Below are positions 48,869 through 57,019 of a stretch of 64,000 nt of DNA, piece after piece. The translations under genes were made by a program, and so were the position numbers. The notes below the pieces were generated by a model. It saw only the letters and a program-made list of their open reading frames with translations. It was not told the DNA's origin and made no database searches. Position 1 is the first letter of the stretch. Each line of letters opens with the position of its first letter. The stretch spans positions 186,001 through 250,000 of the forward strand of contig NZ_BMSF01000012.1 of the NCBI RefSeq assembly GCF_014649015.1, given 5' to 3'. Source of the DNA: Streptomyces narbonensis (GTDB taxonomy: Bacteria > Actinomycetota > Actinomycetes > Streptomycetales > Streptomycetaceae).

Positions 48869-50212
48869 ATGAAACTGACGATTCTCGGAGGCGGCGGATT
48901 CCGGGTGCCGCTGGTGTACGGCGCCCTCCTCGGCGACCATGCCGAGGGGCGGGTCACCCACGTCACCCTGTACGACCTCGACGAGGGCCGCCTCTCGGCC
49001 ATCGCCAGGGTGCTCCTGGAGCAGGGCGAAGGGGTGCCGGACGCGCCGGTGGTGGCGGCGACGACGGATCTCGACGAGGCTCTGCGCGGGGCGGACTTCG
49101 TGTTCTCCGCGATCCGGGTCGGCGGCCTGGAGGGCAGGGCCGCGGACGAGCGGATCGCGCTCGCCGAGGGGGTGCTCGGGCAGGAGACCGTGGGTGCGGG
49201 CGGGATCGCGTACGGTCTGCGGACCGTGCCCGTCGCGGAGCACATCGCCCGCAGGGTCGCCGAACTGGCCCCCGAGGCCTGGGTCATCAACTTCACCAAC
49301 CCGGCCGGGCTCGTGACGGAGGCCATGTCCCGGATCCTCGGCGACCGGGTCGTCGGCATCTGCGACTCCCCCGTCGGCCTGGGCCGTCGCGTCGCCCGTG
49401 CCCTCGGCGCGGACCCGGACGAGGCGTGGATCGACTACGTGGGCCTCAACCACCTGGGCTGGCTGCGCGGTCTGCGGGTCGGCGGGCGCGACGAACTCCC
49501 CCGGCTCCTCGCCGACGAGCAGGCGCTCGGCTCCTTCGAGGAGGGCAGGCTGTTCGGCCCGGAGTGGCTGCGCTCGCTCGGGGCCGTGCCCAACGAGTAC
49601 CTGCACTACTACTACTTCAACCGCGAGGCGGTGCACGCCTATCGGACCGCGGAGCGCACCCGCGGGGCCTATCTGCGTGACCAGCAGGCCGGTTTCTACG
49701 AGGAGATGGGCAAGCCGGACACTCCCGCCCTGGACACCTGGCACCGGACGCTCGCCGACCGCGAGGCCACGTACATGGCCGCCAACCGCGAGGCCGCCGG
49801 CATCGGCGAACGCGACGAGGAGGACTTGGAGTCGGGCGGCTACGAGATGGTGGCGCTCGCCCTCATGCGGGCGGTCGCACGCGACGAGCGGACCACGCTG
49901 ATCCTCAACGTCCGCAACGGCTCCACGCTGGCCGCGCTCGACGCGGACGCCGTGATCGAGGTCCCCTGCTTCGTGGACGCGAACGGCGCGCATCCGGTGT
50001 CGGTGTCCCCGCTGCCGTACCACGCCGTCGGTCTCGTGACCGCGGTGAAGGCGGTGGAGCGGGAGGTGCTCGCGGCGGCGGAGAGCGGCTCGCGGGCGAC
50101 GGCGGTCAAGGCTTTCGCGCTGCATCCGCTCGTCGACTCGGTCTCGGTGGCCAAGAGGCTCGTGGAGAACTACACGACGGCCCACGCGGGCCTCGCCTAT
50201 CTGCGGCGCTGA
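48869..50212 (+). CDS. Glycoside hydrolase family 4, 6-phospho-beta-glucosidase
   Basis: 447-residue GH4 enzyme, an NAD- and Mn-dependent glycosidase acting by oxidation-elimination. The N-terminal dinucleotide motif is KLTILGGGGFRVPLVYGALL. NFTNPAGLVTEAM (near 148) and GICDSPVGLG with the metal-binding Cys (near 169) follow, then YVGLNHLGWLRGL with the metal His (near 199). These match 6-phospho-beta-glucosidases rather than alpha-galactosidases. It would cleave phosphorylated disaccharides imported by a PTS; no PTS gene is adjacent. TAGCGT (48857-48862) ends six bases before the ATG: probably leaderless. Confidence 0.88.
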   Translation: MKLTILGGGGFRVPLVYGALLGDHAEGRVTHVTLYDLDEGRLSAIARVLLEQGEGVPDAPVVAATTDLDEALRGADFVFSAIRVGGLEGRAADERIALAEGVLGQETVGAGGIAYGLRTVPVAEHIARRVAELAPEAWVINFTNPAGLVTEAMSRILGDRVVGICDSPVGLGRRVARALGADPDEAWIDYVGLNHLGWLRGLRVGGRDELPRLLADEQALGSFEEGRLFGPEWLRSLGAVPNEYLHYYYFNREAVHAYRTAERTRGAYLRDQQAGFYEEMGKPDTPALDTWHRTLADREATYMAANREAAGIGERDEEDLESGGYEMVALALMRAVARDERTTLILNVRNGSTLAALDADAVIEVPCFVDANGAHPVSVSPLPYHAVGLVTAVKAVEREVLAAAESGSRATAVKAFALHPLVDSVSVAKRLVENYTTAHAGLAYLRR

Positions 50213-50244
50213 ACCGACGGGGGGCGTTCACGGGACAGCAGTGG

Positions 50245-50325
50245 AGCGGTACGGCCGCGTACGGCTGCCGTACGACCGCCGTGCGTCCGGCGTACGACTG
50301 CCGCACGTCCGGCGTACGGCCGGCG
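50245..50325. repeat. Short GTACG-rich tandem repeats
   Basis: Two adjacent 22-23-base units (50268-50290, 50291-50312), each with CGTACGAC and GTCCGG, and partial copies on both sides. They lie between the GH4 gene and the M64 peptidase promoter. Confidence 0.55.
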
Positions 50326-50368
50326 AACACCTTTACGGGATCGGGGGCGCGGCCTAGGCTCGCGCCCC

Positions 50369-52261
50369 ATGACCTCACAGCGTCGCAAGGGAGCACGGAG
50401 AGGCCTGGCCCGCCTCGTCGCGTCCTGTCTGCTGGCCGTCGGACTCGTGGGCACGGGGCCGGCGGCGGCCGAGACCCCGACGACGGCCGACGGACCGGTC
50501 GTCGTCCCCGTCCAGACGACCGGCCCTGCGGACCGACGGTTCAATCTGGTCTTCATGGGTGACGGCTACACCGCCGCCGAGATGCCCGCCTTTCGGGCCG
50601 ACCTCGAAGGGCATCTGAACACGCTGTGGAGCATCGAGCCCTTCGCCTCGTACCGCTCGTACATCAACGTGTGGGCGGTGGAGGCCCCTTCGGCCGAATC
50701 GGGCGTCGACTGCGACCCCGGACTGTCGTCGCCCGCCCGTGACACCGCGCTCGACATGGGCTTCTGGGGCGGCTGCAACCCCTCCAGCGTGCAGCGGCTC
50801 CTCACCGTCGACAGCGCGAAGGCCGGCGCGCTCGCCGACCTCGTCCCGGGCACGCACCGCGCCAACCGGCAGATCGTGGCCCTCGCCCACAGCTCCACCT
50901 ACGGCGGGGCGGGCGGCAGTTACGCGACGGCGTCCGGCGGCAACGCCCTCTCCTCCCTCATCACCCCGCACGAGATAGGCCACTCGCTCGGCGGTCTCCA
51001 GGACGAGTACGACTACTACGGCCGCGGCGTGCCGGGCGAGACCTACACGGGACCGGAGCCCGCCTCCGCCCACCACACGCTCCTGACGGAAAATCAGATG
51101 CGGGAGCAGCGGGCGAAGTGGTGGCGCTGGATCGGCGAGGAGAGCGAGTCGGGCGGGCTCATCGGCCGCCACGAGGGCGGCCTGTACAGCACGAAGGGCG
51201 TCTGGCGCCCCAGCCGGCACTCCCTGATGAAGACCCTCGGCTACGCCTTCGACCAGGTGGAGCGCGAGGTGATGGTCCGGGCGATCTCCGCAAAGGTCAG
51301 CCTGATCCAGGACCACACGCCCGACACCGCGCCGATCGGCGCGGACCGGACCGTGTGGGTGGACACCCTGCACCCTGTCGGCGGTGAACTCGCCGTGACC
51401 TGGCGGCTGGACGGCCGCACCCTCACCACCCGCGGCGCGCGCACCCTCGACCTTCGGAAGCTGACCCTCTCCCCCGGCACGCACACGCTCACGGCGACGG
51501 TCACCGACCCGACGCCCTTCGTGCGCGACCCGGCGGTCCGCGCCTCGACGGCGCTCACCCGCACGGTCGACTGGACCGTGGACACCTCGCTCACCACCCG
51601 GAAGACGCCGGTGGAGCCGGCGTTCACCGGGCACACCCCCACGGGGGATGCGGTCGGCGCGCGGTCGGTCGTCCACGCGGACACCACGCACCCGACGGAC
51701 CGCACCCCGGCCGTGCACTGGCGCCTGAACGGCCGCCCCGTCCACCCCGCCGGTCGCAACGACCGTGACCTGGACCTGGGTTCGCTGGACCTCAGGCCCG
51801 GGACGCACACGCTGACGGCCCGTATCCCGGGCACGGCCGAGGAGTTGGCCTGGACGGTCGACGCCCGTCCTGCGACGTCCTCGTACGAACTGTCCACGCC
51901 GCTGCGGACCGTCCGTCGCCCCGGGCGGCCCGTCGAGTACGTATACGACGGGCCGTTCACGATGCGGCTGACGGCGCGCGACGACCGGGTCGGCGCCGTG
52001 GTGAGCCAGTTCCGGGTCGACGGCGACGGCTGGTACACGTACTACGGCTGGCCGACGGACGCCGCGGCACCCTTCCTCTTCTCGCCGGGCGGCACGGTCA
52101 TCGACGGCCTCGTGTACGGGAAGCTGGGCCGGAGCCGGGCGGTGCCCTGGGACGACGCGACCCCGGACTACGGCACGCACACGATCGAGCACCGCACGAT
52201 CGACGCGGCCGGGAACGTGAGCCGTCCCCGGAGCTTCCGCGTGACGCTGGTAGAGCCGTAG
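50369..52261 (+). CDS. Secreted M64-family metallopeptidase
   Basis: 630-residue exported peptidase. A basic signal peptide (RRKGARRGLARLVASCLLAV) is cleaved near AAAE. NLVFMGDGYTAAEMPAFRAD is the family signature at the start of the mature domain, and TPHEIGHSLGGLQDEYDYY (near residue 199) gives HExxH plus a downstream Glu/Asp. This is the IgA-peptidase M64 family. The C-terminal 300 residues are repeated beta domains (each with PGTHTLTA, near 370 and 475) that may bind surfaces. TTTACG (50332-50337) and TAGGCT (50355-50360) are 17 bases apart and place the start of transcription at or just before the ATG. Confidence 0.85.
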   Translation: MTSQRRKGARRGLARLVASCLLAVGLVGTGPAAAETPTTADGPVVVPVQTTGPADRRFNLVFMGDGYTAAEMPAFRADLEGHLNTLWSIEPFASYRSYINVWAVEAPSAESGVDCDPGLSSPARDTALDMGFWGGCNPSSVQRLLTVDSAKAGALADLVPGTHRANRQIVALAHSSTYGGAGGSYATASGGNALSSLITPHEIGHSLGGLQDEYDYYGRGVPGETYTGPEPASAHHTLLTENQMREQRAKWWRWIGEESESGGLIGRHEGGLYSTKGVWRPSRHSLMKTLGYAFDQVEREVMVRAISAKVSLIQDHTPDTAPIGADRTVWVDTLHPVGGELAVTWRLDGRTLTTRGARTLDLRKLTLSPGTHTLTATVTDPTPFVRDPAVRASTALTRTVDWTVDTSLTTRKTPVEPAFTGHTPTGDAVGARSVVHADTTHPTDRTPAVHWRLNGRPVHPAGRNDRDLDLGSLDLRPGTHTLTARIPGTAEELAWTVDARPATSSYELSTPLRTVRRPGRPVEYVYDGPFTMRLTARDDRVGAVVSQFRVDGDGWYTYYGWPTDAAAPFLFSPGGTVIDGLVYGKLGRSRAVPWDDATPDYGTHTIEHRTIDAAGNVSRPRSFRVTLVEP

Positions 52262-52384
52262 AGCCGCCCGGTCCTCTGCGACCGACAGGCCGGCCCGGTC
52301 GCCGACGGCCGAAGGGCCGGCCCGGTCGCCGACGACGACTGGCACACTGACCCGGCCGTCCGCGCACCACAGCCTGGAGTCCTC

Positions 52385-52888
52385 ATGTCGTCACAGCCGT
52401 CGCACGTCGTCGTGCGCCCCGCTCTGCCTGAGGACCTCGCGGCCCTTCAGGAGCTCGCCCGGCGCACGATCGACGCGTGCTACCGCTCGTTCCTGGGCGA
52501 CGAGGGTGTCGACTGGTTCATCGGTTCGGGCGCATCGGACGAGCACATCGCGAGCCATTTCGCGCAGGGGCGGGTCCACTGCCTGGAGGCGGACGGCGGG
52601 ATCGCGGGCCTGATGATTCTCGAAGGGCCGACCGTCGACCTGATGATGATCGATGTCCGTCACCACCGGCGGGGTCTCGGGGCGGTCCTTCTCTCCGCGG
52701 CCGAGGAGGTGCTGTTCGCCGAGTACGGGGACATCCGTCTCGAGACCTTCGTCGGCAACACGGCCGCCATCGCCTTCTACGAGGCCTGCGGCTGGACGGC
52801 GGCAGGCCGGACGGACACCGGCTCGGACACGCCCGCCAAGATCGAGTTCGTCAAGCACCGACGGGAAGAGGGCGCGGGCTCCGCATAG
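52385..52888 (+). CDS. GNAT family N-acetyltransferase
   Basis: 167-residue GNAT acetyltransferase. The acetyl-CoA motif A is in MIDVRHHRRGLGAVLLSAAE (near residue 90), followed by the motif B end AAIAFYEACGWTAAG typical of RimI-like members. The acceptor is unknown. GGAG precedes the ATG. Downstream there is a strong hairpin terminator shared with the convergent methyltransferase. In the 52262-52384 gap a 20-base GGCCGGCCCGGTCGCCGACG sequence occurs twice. Confidence 0.85.
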   Translation: MSSQPSHVVVRPALPEDLAALQELARRTIDACYRSFLGDEGVDWFIGSGASDEHIASHFAQGRVHCLEADGGIAGLMILEGPTVDLMMIDVRHHRRGLGAVLLSAAEEVLFAEYGDIRLETFVGNTAAIAFYEACGWTAAGRTDTGSDTPAKIEFVKHRREEGAGSA

Positions 52889-52926
52889 TGCGGAGCGCGC
52901 TGCCGAGCGGCTCGTACGCGGGCGGA

Positions 52927-52962
52927 CGAAGGCCCGCGGACCCTCCGGTCCGCGGGCCTTCG
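52927..52962. terminator. Bidirectional terminator hairpin
   Basis: 16-base perfect arms CGAAGGCCCGCGGACC (52927-52942) and its complement (52947-52962) with a CTCC loop, between the convergent acetyltransferase and methyltransferase genes. Confidence 0.88.
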
Positions 52963-52985
52963 CGCCGCTCTGTTCAGAGATCCCG

Positions 52986-53792
52986 TCAGGGCTTGCGGGC
53001 CACGGCGGCCCACCCGGGGATCGGGTCGTCGCCCTGGACCGGGACGGGCTCGCCCAGCTCCGGGTGCCACTCGGCGGTGAGCGAGACGCCCGGCTCGACG
53101 AACTCCATGCCGTCGAAGAACGCGGCGAGCTCGCCCCGCGAGCGGGGCCGCAGGGTCAGCCCGCGCGCCTTGTACATGGCGCTCGCCTTCGCCGCGCCTT
53201 CCGGGTCGAAGTCCCCGGTGACGTGCGAGAGGACGAGGTAGCTGCCCGGCGCGAGCTTCTCGACGATCTTGGAGACCAGTTCGTAGGCCCCGTCCTCGTC
53301 CCCGACGAAGTGCAGCAGGGCGAGCATCGACAGCGCGATGGGCTGGTCGAAATCAAGGACCTTTCCGGCCCTTTCGAGGATGATCTCGGGGTCGCGGGCG
53401 TCCGCCTGGATGTACTCGGTGGCCCCTTCCGGGGTCGAGCGCAGCAGGGCGGCCGCGTGTGCGAGCACGATCGGGTCGTTGTCGCAGTAGACGATGCGGG
53501 ACTCCGGTGCGGCGTCCTGCGCGATCTGGTGCAGGTTCGGCTCGGTCGGGATGCCCGTACCGACGTCCAGGTACTGGCGGACGCCGTGGGCGCTGAGCCA
53601 GCGGATGGCGCGGTGCATGAAGGCCCGGTTGACGCGGGCCATGTCGCGGCCCCGGGCGTCGACGGTGAGCAGCTGCCGGGCCATCGCCTCGTCGACCGGG
53701 TAGTTGTCCTTGCCGCCCAGGAACCAGTCGTACATCCGCGCGGGATGCGGCTTGCTGGTGTCGATCCTCACGGATGCGGGGTCCTGGGTCAT
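52986..53792 (-). CDS. DUF574-type SAM-dependent methyltransferase
   Basis: 268-residue protein of the actinomycete S-adenosyl methyltransferase family PF04672 (DUF574). It begins with the family signature ASVRIDTSKPHPARMYDWFL and GGKDNYPVD. The SAM-binding loop is YLDVGTGIPTEPNLHQIAQD (near 95), then RIVYCDNDPIVLAHA and ARDPEIILE. Streptomyces carries many copies, often beside XRE/DUF397 genes as here; substrates are unknown. AGGAGA precedes the ATG at 53792. The DUF397 gene lies just upstream on the same strand. Confidence 0.85.
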   Translation of the reverse strand: MTQDPASVRIDTSKPHPARMYDWFLGGKDNYPVDEAMARQLLTVDARGRDMARVNRAFMHRAIRWLSAHGVRQYLDVGTGIPTEPNLHQIAQDAAPESRIVYCDNDPIVLAHAAALLRSTPEGATEYIQADARDPEIILERAGKVLDFDQPIALSMLALLHFVGDEDGAYELVSKIVEKLAPGSYLVLSHVTGDFDPEGAAKASAMYKARGLTLRPRSRGELAAFFDGMEFVEPGVSLTAEWHPELGEPVPVQGDDPIPGWAAVARKP

Positions 53793-53865
53793 CGGCTCTC
53801 CTGGTCGGGACGAACGGGTGGCACTGCAGCAAGAGTTACGCGACGGAGCGGGTGGGGCGGAAGGG

Positions 53866-54102
53866 TCAGGTGAGCAGAAAGTCAGCGTGACCGGATTTGG
53901 CCCCCTGGATGAAAGCGGCGATCTCCCCGTGGGTGTAGATGAGCGCGGGTCCTTCAGGGTCTGCGGACTGTCGCACGGCGACTCTGCCGTCGGCCAGCTT
54001 CATGGCCTCCACACAGTTGCCCCCGTTCCCGCCGCTCCAGGGCTTGTGCCAGCCTTCGGCACCGAGCTCAGCGGCGGGCATGCCGTTGTATATGCGATCC
54101 AT
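53866..54102 (-). CDS. DUF397 domain protein
   Basis: 78-residue DUF397 protein with the clear family core GWHKPWSGGNGGNCVEAMKL, VAVRQSADPEGPALIYTHGE and the final AAFIQGAKSGHADFLL. Its ATG follows directly on the stop of the XRE gene with no gap (TGA then ATG), so the two are coupled. DUF397 proteins are partners of their XRE neighbours in Streptomyces; the biochemical role is unknown. Confidence 0.88.
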   Translation of the reverse strand: MDRIYNGMPAAELGAEGWHKPWSGGNGGNCVEAMKLADGRVAVRQSADPEGPALIYTHGEIAAFIQGAKSGHADFLLT

Positions 54103-55002
54103 TCACAGCTCCTTGCGGAGATCCCGGAGGATCTCCTTCGTGCGTTGTGCAGTCGCGGCCTGAGCCGCCATGCGGTCCATGACCTCGAGGTGGGAAGCCA
54201 CCTCCGGGCGCGCGTCGAGATAGACGGCGCCGGTCAGGTACTCGCTGTAGACCATGTCCGGGAGTTCGGGCATGGCGAAGCGGAAGAGGACGAACGGTCC
54301 GTAGGTGCCGGGGTGGTGGCCGGACGCGAACTCCGCGATCTGCAGGGTGACGTTCGGCGACTCGGACGCTTCGAGCAGCCGGTCGAGCTGGTCGCGCATC
54401 ACTTCGGGCCCGTCACCGACCGGTCGGCGGAACACCGTCTCGTCCATGATCACCCAGAACTTCGGGGCGTCCTCCCGCGTCAGCAGGGACTGGCGCTCCA
54501 TCCGTAGGGCTACATGCCGCTCGGTCTCCTCGGCGCGCTCCGCCGCGGCGGTGCCCTGGGGGCGTGCCGCGTCGCTGCCGCCGACCGCCCCGCTGCGCAG
54601 AATGGCTCGGGCGTAGGCCTCGGTCTGCAGGAGACCGGGGATGAACTGGGGTTCGTACGCCCGGATCAGGCTGGCCGCCCCCTCCAGGCTCACGTACATG
54701 GAGAACCAGCCGGGCAGCACGTCGTGGAACCGCTGCCACCAACCCGGGAGGTTGGCCTCCTCCGTGAGGGCGACGAGGGCCTCCGCCTCGGCGTCCGTGA
54801 TCCCGTACTCCTTCAGCAGGAGTTGTACGTACGGAACCTTCAGGGCGACCTCGGCCGTCTCCATGCGTCGGACGGTGGCCGGGGCCACTCGGAGGATCTT
54901 TGCGGCCTCTTCCCTCTTGAGGCCGGCCCGCTCGCGCAGATCCTGCAGCCGCCTGCCGAGAACGACCTGTCCCACCGTGGGGGCGGACCGCGGCTCGCTC
55001 AC
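54103..55002 (-). CDS. XRE family regulator with DUF5753 domain
   Basis: 299-residue regulator. The HTH (about 13-70) includes LGRRLQDLRERAGLKREEAA and ILRVAPATVRRMETAEVAL. The DUF5753 part runs from GWWQRFHDVLPGWFSMYVSL through YEPQFIPGLLQTEAYARAIL, ERQSLLTREDAPKFWVIMDE and HHPGTYGPFVLFRFAMPELP. GTG at 55002 is preceded by GGGGAGG with seven-base spacing. It forms one operon with the DUF397 gene and is divergent from an HATPase gene, mirroring the locus at 35.4-37.2 kb. Two dyads in the shared promoter are candidate operators. Confidence 0.9.
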   Translation of the reverse strand: MSEPRSAPTVGQVVLGRRLQDLRERAGLKREEAAKILRVAPATVRRMETAEVALKVPYVQLLLKEYGITDAEAEALVALTEEANLPGWWQRFHDVLPGWFSMYVSLEGAASLIRAYEPQFIPGLLQTEAYARAILRSGAVGGSDAARPQGTAAAERAEETERHVALRMERQSLLTREDAPKFWVIMDETVFRRPVGDGPEVMRDQLDRLLEASESPNVTLQIAEFASGHHPGTYGPFVLFRFAMPELPDMVYSEYLTGAVYLDARPEVASHLEVMDRMAAQAATAQRTKEILRDLRKEL

Positions 55003-55066
55003 TCTCAGACCTCCCCGACGCACTGTTTCGATGAGTGTGCCACGAAGCCGAGCCAGAGAGAACACA

Positions 55067-55102
55067 GCACTCTGCAATTTTCAGAGTGCCACTTGCCAAG
55101 TG
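55067..55102. promoter_or_regulatory. Two perfect dyads in the XRE/HATPase intergenic region
   Basis: GCACTCTG-N7-CAGAGTGC (55067-55089) and CACTTG-C-CAAGTG (55090-55102) adjoin each other between the divergent XRE and HATPase genes. They are likely binding sites of the XRE regulator, by position only. Confidence 0.6.
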
Positions 55103-55127
55103 TCCGAGTCAGGAGGACAGTGTTCCG

Positions 55128-55253
55128 GTGAACCAGTACACGCTGCCGCCGTGCGCCACCGCGCCACGGGTGCAGCGCCGTACGGCAGTCCTGCCCACTG
55201 TTGTGAGGAACCGGTCGTGGCTTCTGGTAACGCGCAGCCTTCAGGTCTCATGA
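55128..55253 (+). CDS. Candidate 41-residue protein upstream of HATPase gene
   Basis: GTG at 55128, 11 bases after AGGAGG (55111-55116), opens a 41-residue frame starting NQYTLPPCATAPRVQRR and ending LLVTRSLQVS. It overlaps the start of the HATPase gene at 55217 in another frame. It may be a leader peptide that couples translation of the ATPase or a real small protein. No homology is known to me. Confidence 0.35.
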   Translation: MNQYTLPPCATAPRVQRRTAVLPTVVRNRSWLLVTRSLQVS

Positions 55254-55738
55254 GCCCTCGAGTCATGGCCCAGCGCCCAGAACCCCACACCGACACCGAC
55301 ACGCGCGCCGATACCCGGGTCGATCCCCGGGGCGACGCCGTGCGCCGCTTCGCCTTCGAGCTCCCCGCCCTCACGGCGTCCGTGGCGCGGGCCCGCCGGC
55401 TCGCGGAGGAGCGGCTCATTCTCTGGGGCTGCGGCCCCGGCATACGCGACACGGTCGCGCTCGTCGTCTCCGAACTCGTCACCAACGCCGTCGTCCACAC
55501 CGCGAGCGCCCGGGTGATCTGCGAGATACGCGAGGGCGAGGACACCCTGCGCATAGCGGTACGGGACGAGGGCGGCCCGGCCGGACCGCGGATGCGCGAC
55601 TGCGGCGAGGACGAACGCGGCCGCGGACTCCTCATAGTCGACGCGCTGTGCACCGCCTGGGGCGCCGACCGCACCGGCCACGGCACGGCGCAGATCGTCT
55701 GGGCCGAGCTGGCCCACGGCATGGGGGAACCGTGCTGA
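55217..55738 (+). CDS. HATPase_c ATP-binding protein
   Basis: 173-residue RsbW-like protein with an intact nucleotide site: VVSELVTNAVVHTASARVIC (N-box near 88), VRDEGGPAGPRM (G1) and RGRGLLIVDALCTAWGADR with GTAQIVWAEL (G2 and end). The N-terminal 45 residues are Asp/Arg/Thr-rich and probably disordered. I use GTG at 55217, six bases after GAGGAA (55205-55210); in-frame ATGs at 55250 and 55265 lack a site. It is the HATPase member of the second XRE/DUF397 set. Kinase or binding activity toward a sigma-regulatory protein is inferred. Confidence 0.85.
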   Translation: MASGNAQPSGLMSPRVMAQRPEPHTDTDTRADTRVDPRGDAVRRFAFELPALTASVARARRLAEERLILWGCGPGIRDTVALVVSELVTNAVVHTASARVICEIREGEDTLRIAVRDEGGPAGPRMRDCGEDERGRGLLIVDALCTAWGADRTGHGTAQIVWAELAHGMGEPC

Positions 55739-56265
55739 GGTCGATGGCCACCCTGCTGATCCCTCGCTCGGCCCGCAAACCGCCGGAAAACACCCCCGTC
55801 CCGCGCCAGCGCGACGCAGCGGACCCCAGGGGACCGCGGACCAGGACCCTCGGCTCGACGTCACCCGGCTCCAGCGCGCTCGACTCCGCGGACCTCGGCT
55901 CGACCCGACTGGACGTCCCCGTCGGCCTGCGCACCGGCCTCGGCTGCGACGCCGTCGGCGTCCCCGCCCGCTTCGGCTTCAAGATCCTCTCCCGCCTCCC
56001 CGCCAAGGGCTGCGTCTACGCCGACGCCGACTGGTGGTGGTGGCTCGTCCCGGCCGGCTCCGACCTGGACCTGACCTGGCCACTGCCCGCCTGCTACGCG
56101 CGAGGCGCCGAGGTCCCGGACCGCGGCCCCCGCCTCGTCCACCACCCCGACGGCACCTCCCCCTACACGCCGCCGATCCCCCTCTACCTGCTCACCTGCC
56201 AGCTGACGGGCATCGCCCCCGCGTGGTCCGCGCCCCCGGCGCCCCCCGTACGCAGTGCGCTCTGA
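55732..56265 (+). CDS. Uncharacterised actinomycete protein with WWWW motif
   Basis: 177-residue protein starting at GTG 55732, overlapping the HATPase stop by seven bases and therefore coupled. The first 60 residues are Pro/Ser/Thr-rich. The conserved-looking part has CDAVGVPARFGFKILSRLPA, then DADWWWWLVPAGSDLDLTWP with four consecutive Trp, and HHPDGTSPYTPPIPLYLLT. The middle resembles fragments seen in primase-polymerase-related Streptomyces proteins, but the similarity is too weak to name a function. An ATG at 55744 is an alternative start. Confidence 0.6.
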   Translation: MLRSMATLLIPRSARKPPENTPVPRQRDAADPRGPRTRTLGSTSPGSSALDSADLGSTRLDVPVGLRTGLGCDAVGVPARFGFKILSRLPAKGCVYADADWWWWLVPAGSDLDLTWPLPACYARGAEVPDRGPRLVHHPDGTSPYTPPIPLYLLTCQLTGIAPAWSAPPAPPVRSAL

Positions 56266-56299
56266 CGCTCGGGGCCGGTGACGGCATAGGCTCGGGACC

Positions 56300-57013
56300 A
56301 TGTTCACCCCGCAGGGCCCCAGCCTCCGCGAGCTGACCGTCCAGGCCCTCTCCTCGGTCGAGCACGGTTACGACCTGCTCGCGAACAAGTTCGACGCGAC
56401 CCCATTCCGCACCTCCGACCGCCTCCTGACCGCGGTGGCCGACACCCTGGAAGAGCTCGGCCCCTTCGACTCGGGACTCGACGTCTGCTGCGGCACCGGC
56501 GCCGGACTCGACGTCCTCCGCTCCGTGTGCGCGGGCCGCGTCACGGGCGTCGACTTCAGCACGGGCATGCTGACCCGGGCCCGCCGCGCCCACCCCGCGG
56601 CCACCCTGGTCCGCGCGGACGCCCTGGCCCTGCCCTTCGCCCCGGCCTTCGACCTGGCCGTCAGCTTCGGCGCCTTCGGACACTTCGTCCCGGACGCCCA
56701 GCGCACCCTCTTCGCCCAGGTCCACGCCTCACTCCGCCCCGGCGGCACCTTCGCCTTCCCCCTCCCGGCCCCACCCCGGGTCGGCTCGCGCCTCTACTGG
56801 ACCCTGTGGGGCTTCGACGCCACGATGCGCGTCCGGAACGCGGTGTGGCACCCGCGCTTCGTCATGTACTACCGCACCTTCCGCCTCCAGGACGTCCGCA
56901 CCCGCCTGAAGGAAGCCGGCTTCGAGGTCTCCCTGACCCCGATCGAGTCCCTGGGCAGACGAGAGGACGGCAGCCCGCACTGCCGTCTGGTGGTAGCCCG
57001 CAAGGCTGCCTAG
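56300..57013 (+). CDS. Class I SAM-dependent methyltransferase
   Basis: 237-residue methyltransferase. Motif I is SGLDVCCGTGAGLDVL (near 57), motif II region VTGVDFSTGMLTRAR, then VRADALALPFAPAFDLAVSF and SLRPGGTFAFPLP, the usual order of the class I fold. Substrate unknown; the hydrophobic cap with WTLWGFDATMRVRNAVWHPR could fit a lipid or quinone. TAGGCT (56287-56292) ends seven bases before the ATG, indicating a leaderless message. It is convergent with the next gene, six bases between stops. Confidence 0.85.
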   Translation: MFTPQGPSLRELTVQALSSVEHGYDLLANKFDATPFRTSDRLLTAVADTLEELGPFDSGLDVCCGTGAGLDVLRSVCAGRVTGVDFSTGMLTRARRAHPAATLVRADALALPFAPAFDLAVSFGAFGHFVPDAQRTLFAQVHASLRPGGTFAFPLPAPPRVGSRLYWTLWGFDATMRVRNAVWHPRFVMYYRTFRLQDVRTRLKEAGFEVSLTPIESLGRREDGSPHCRLVVARKAA

Positions 57014-57019
57014 CAGCTC

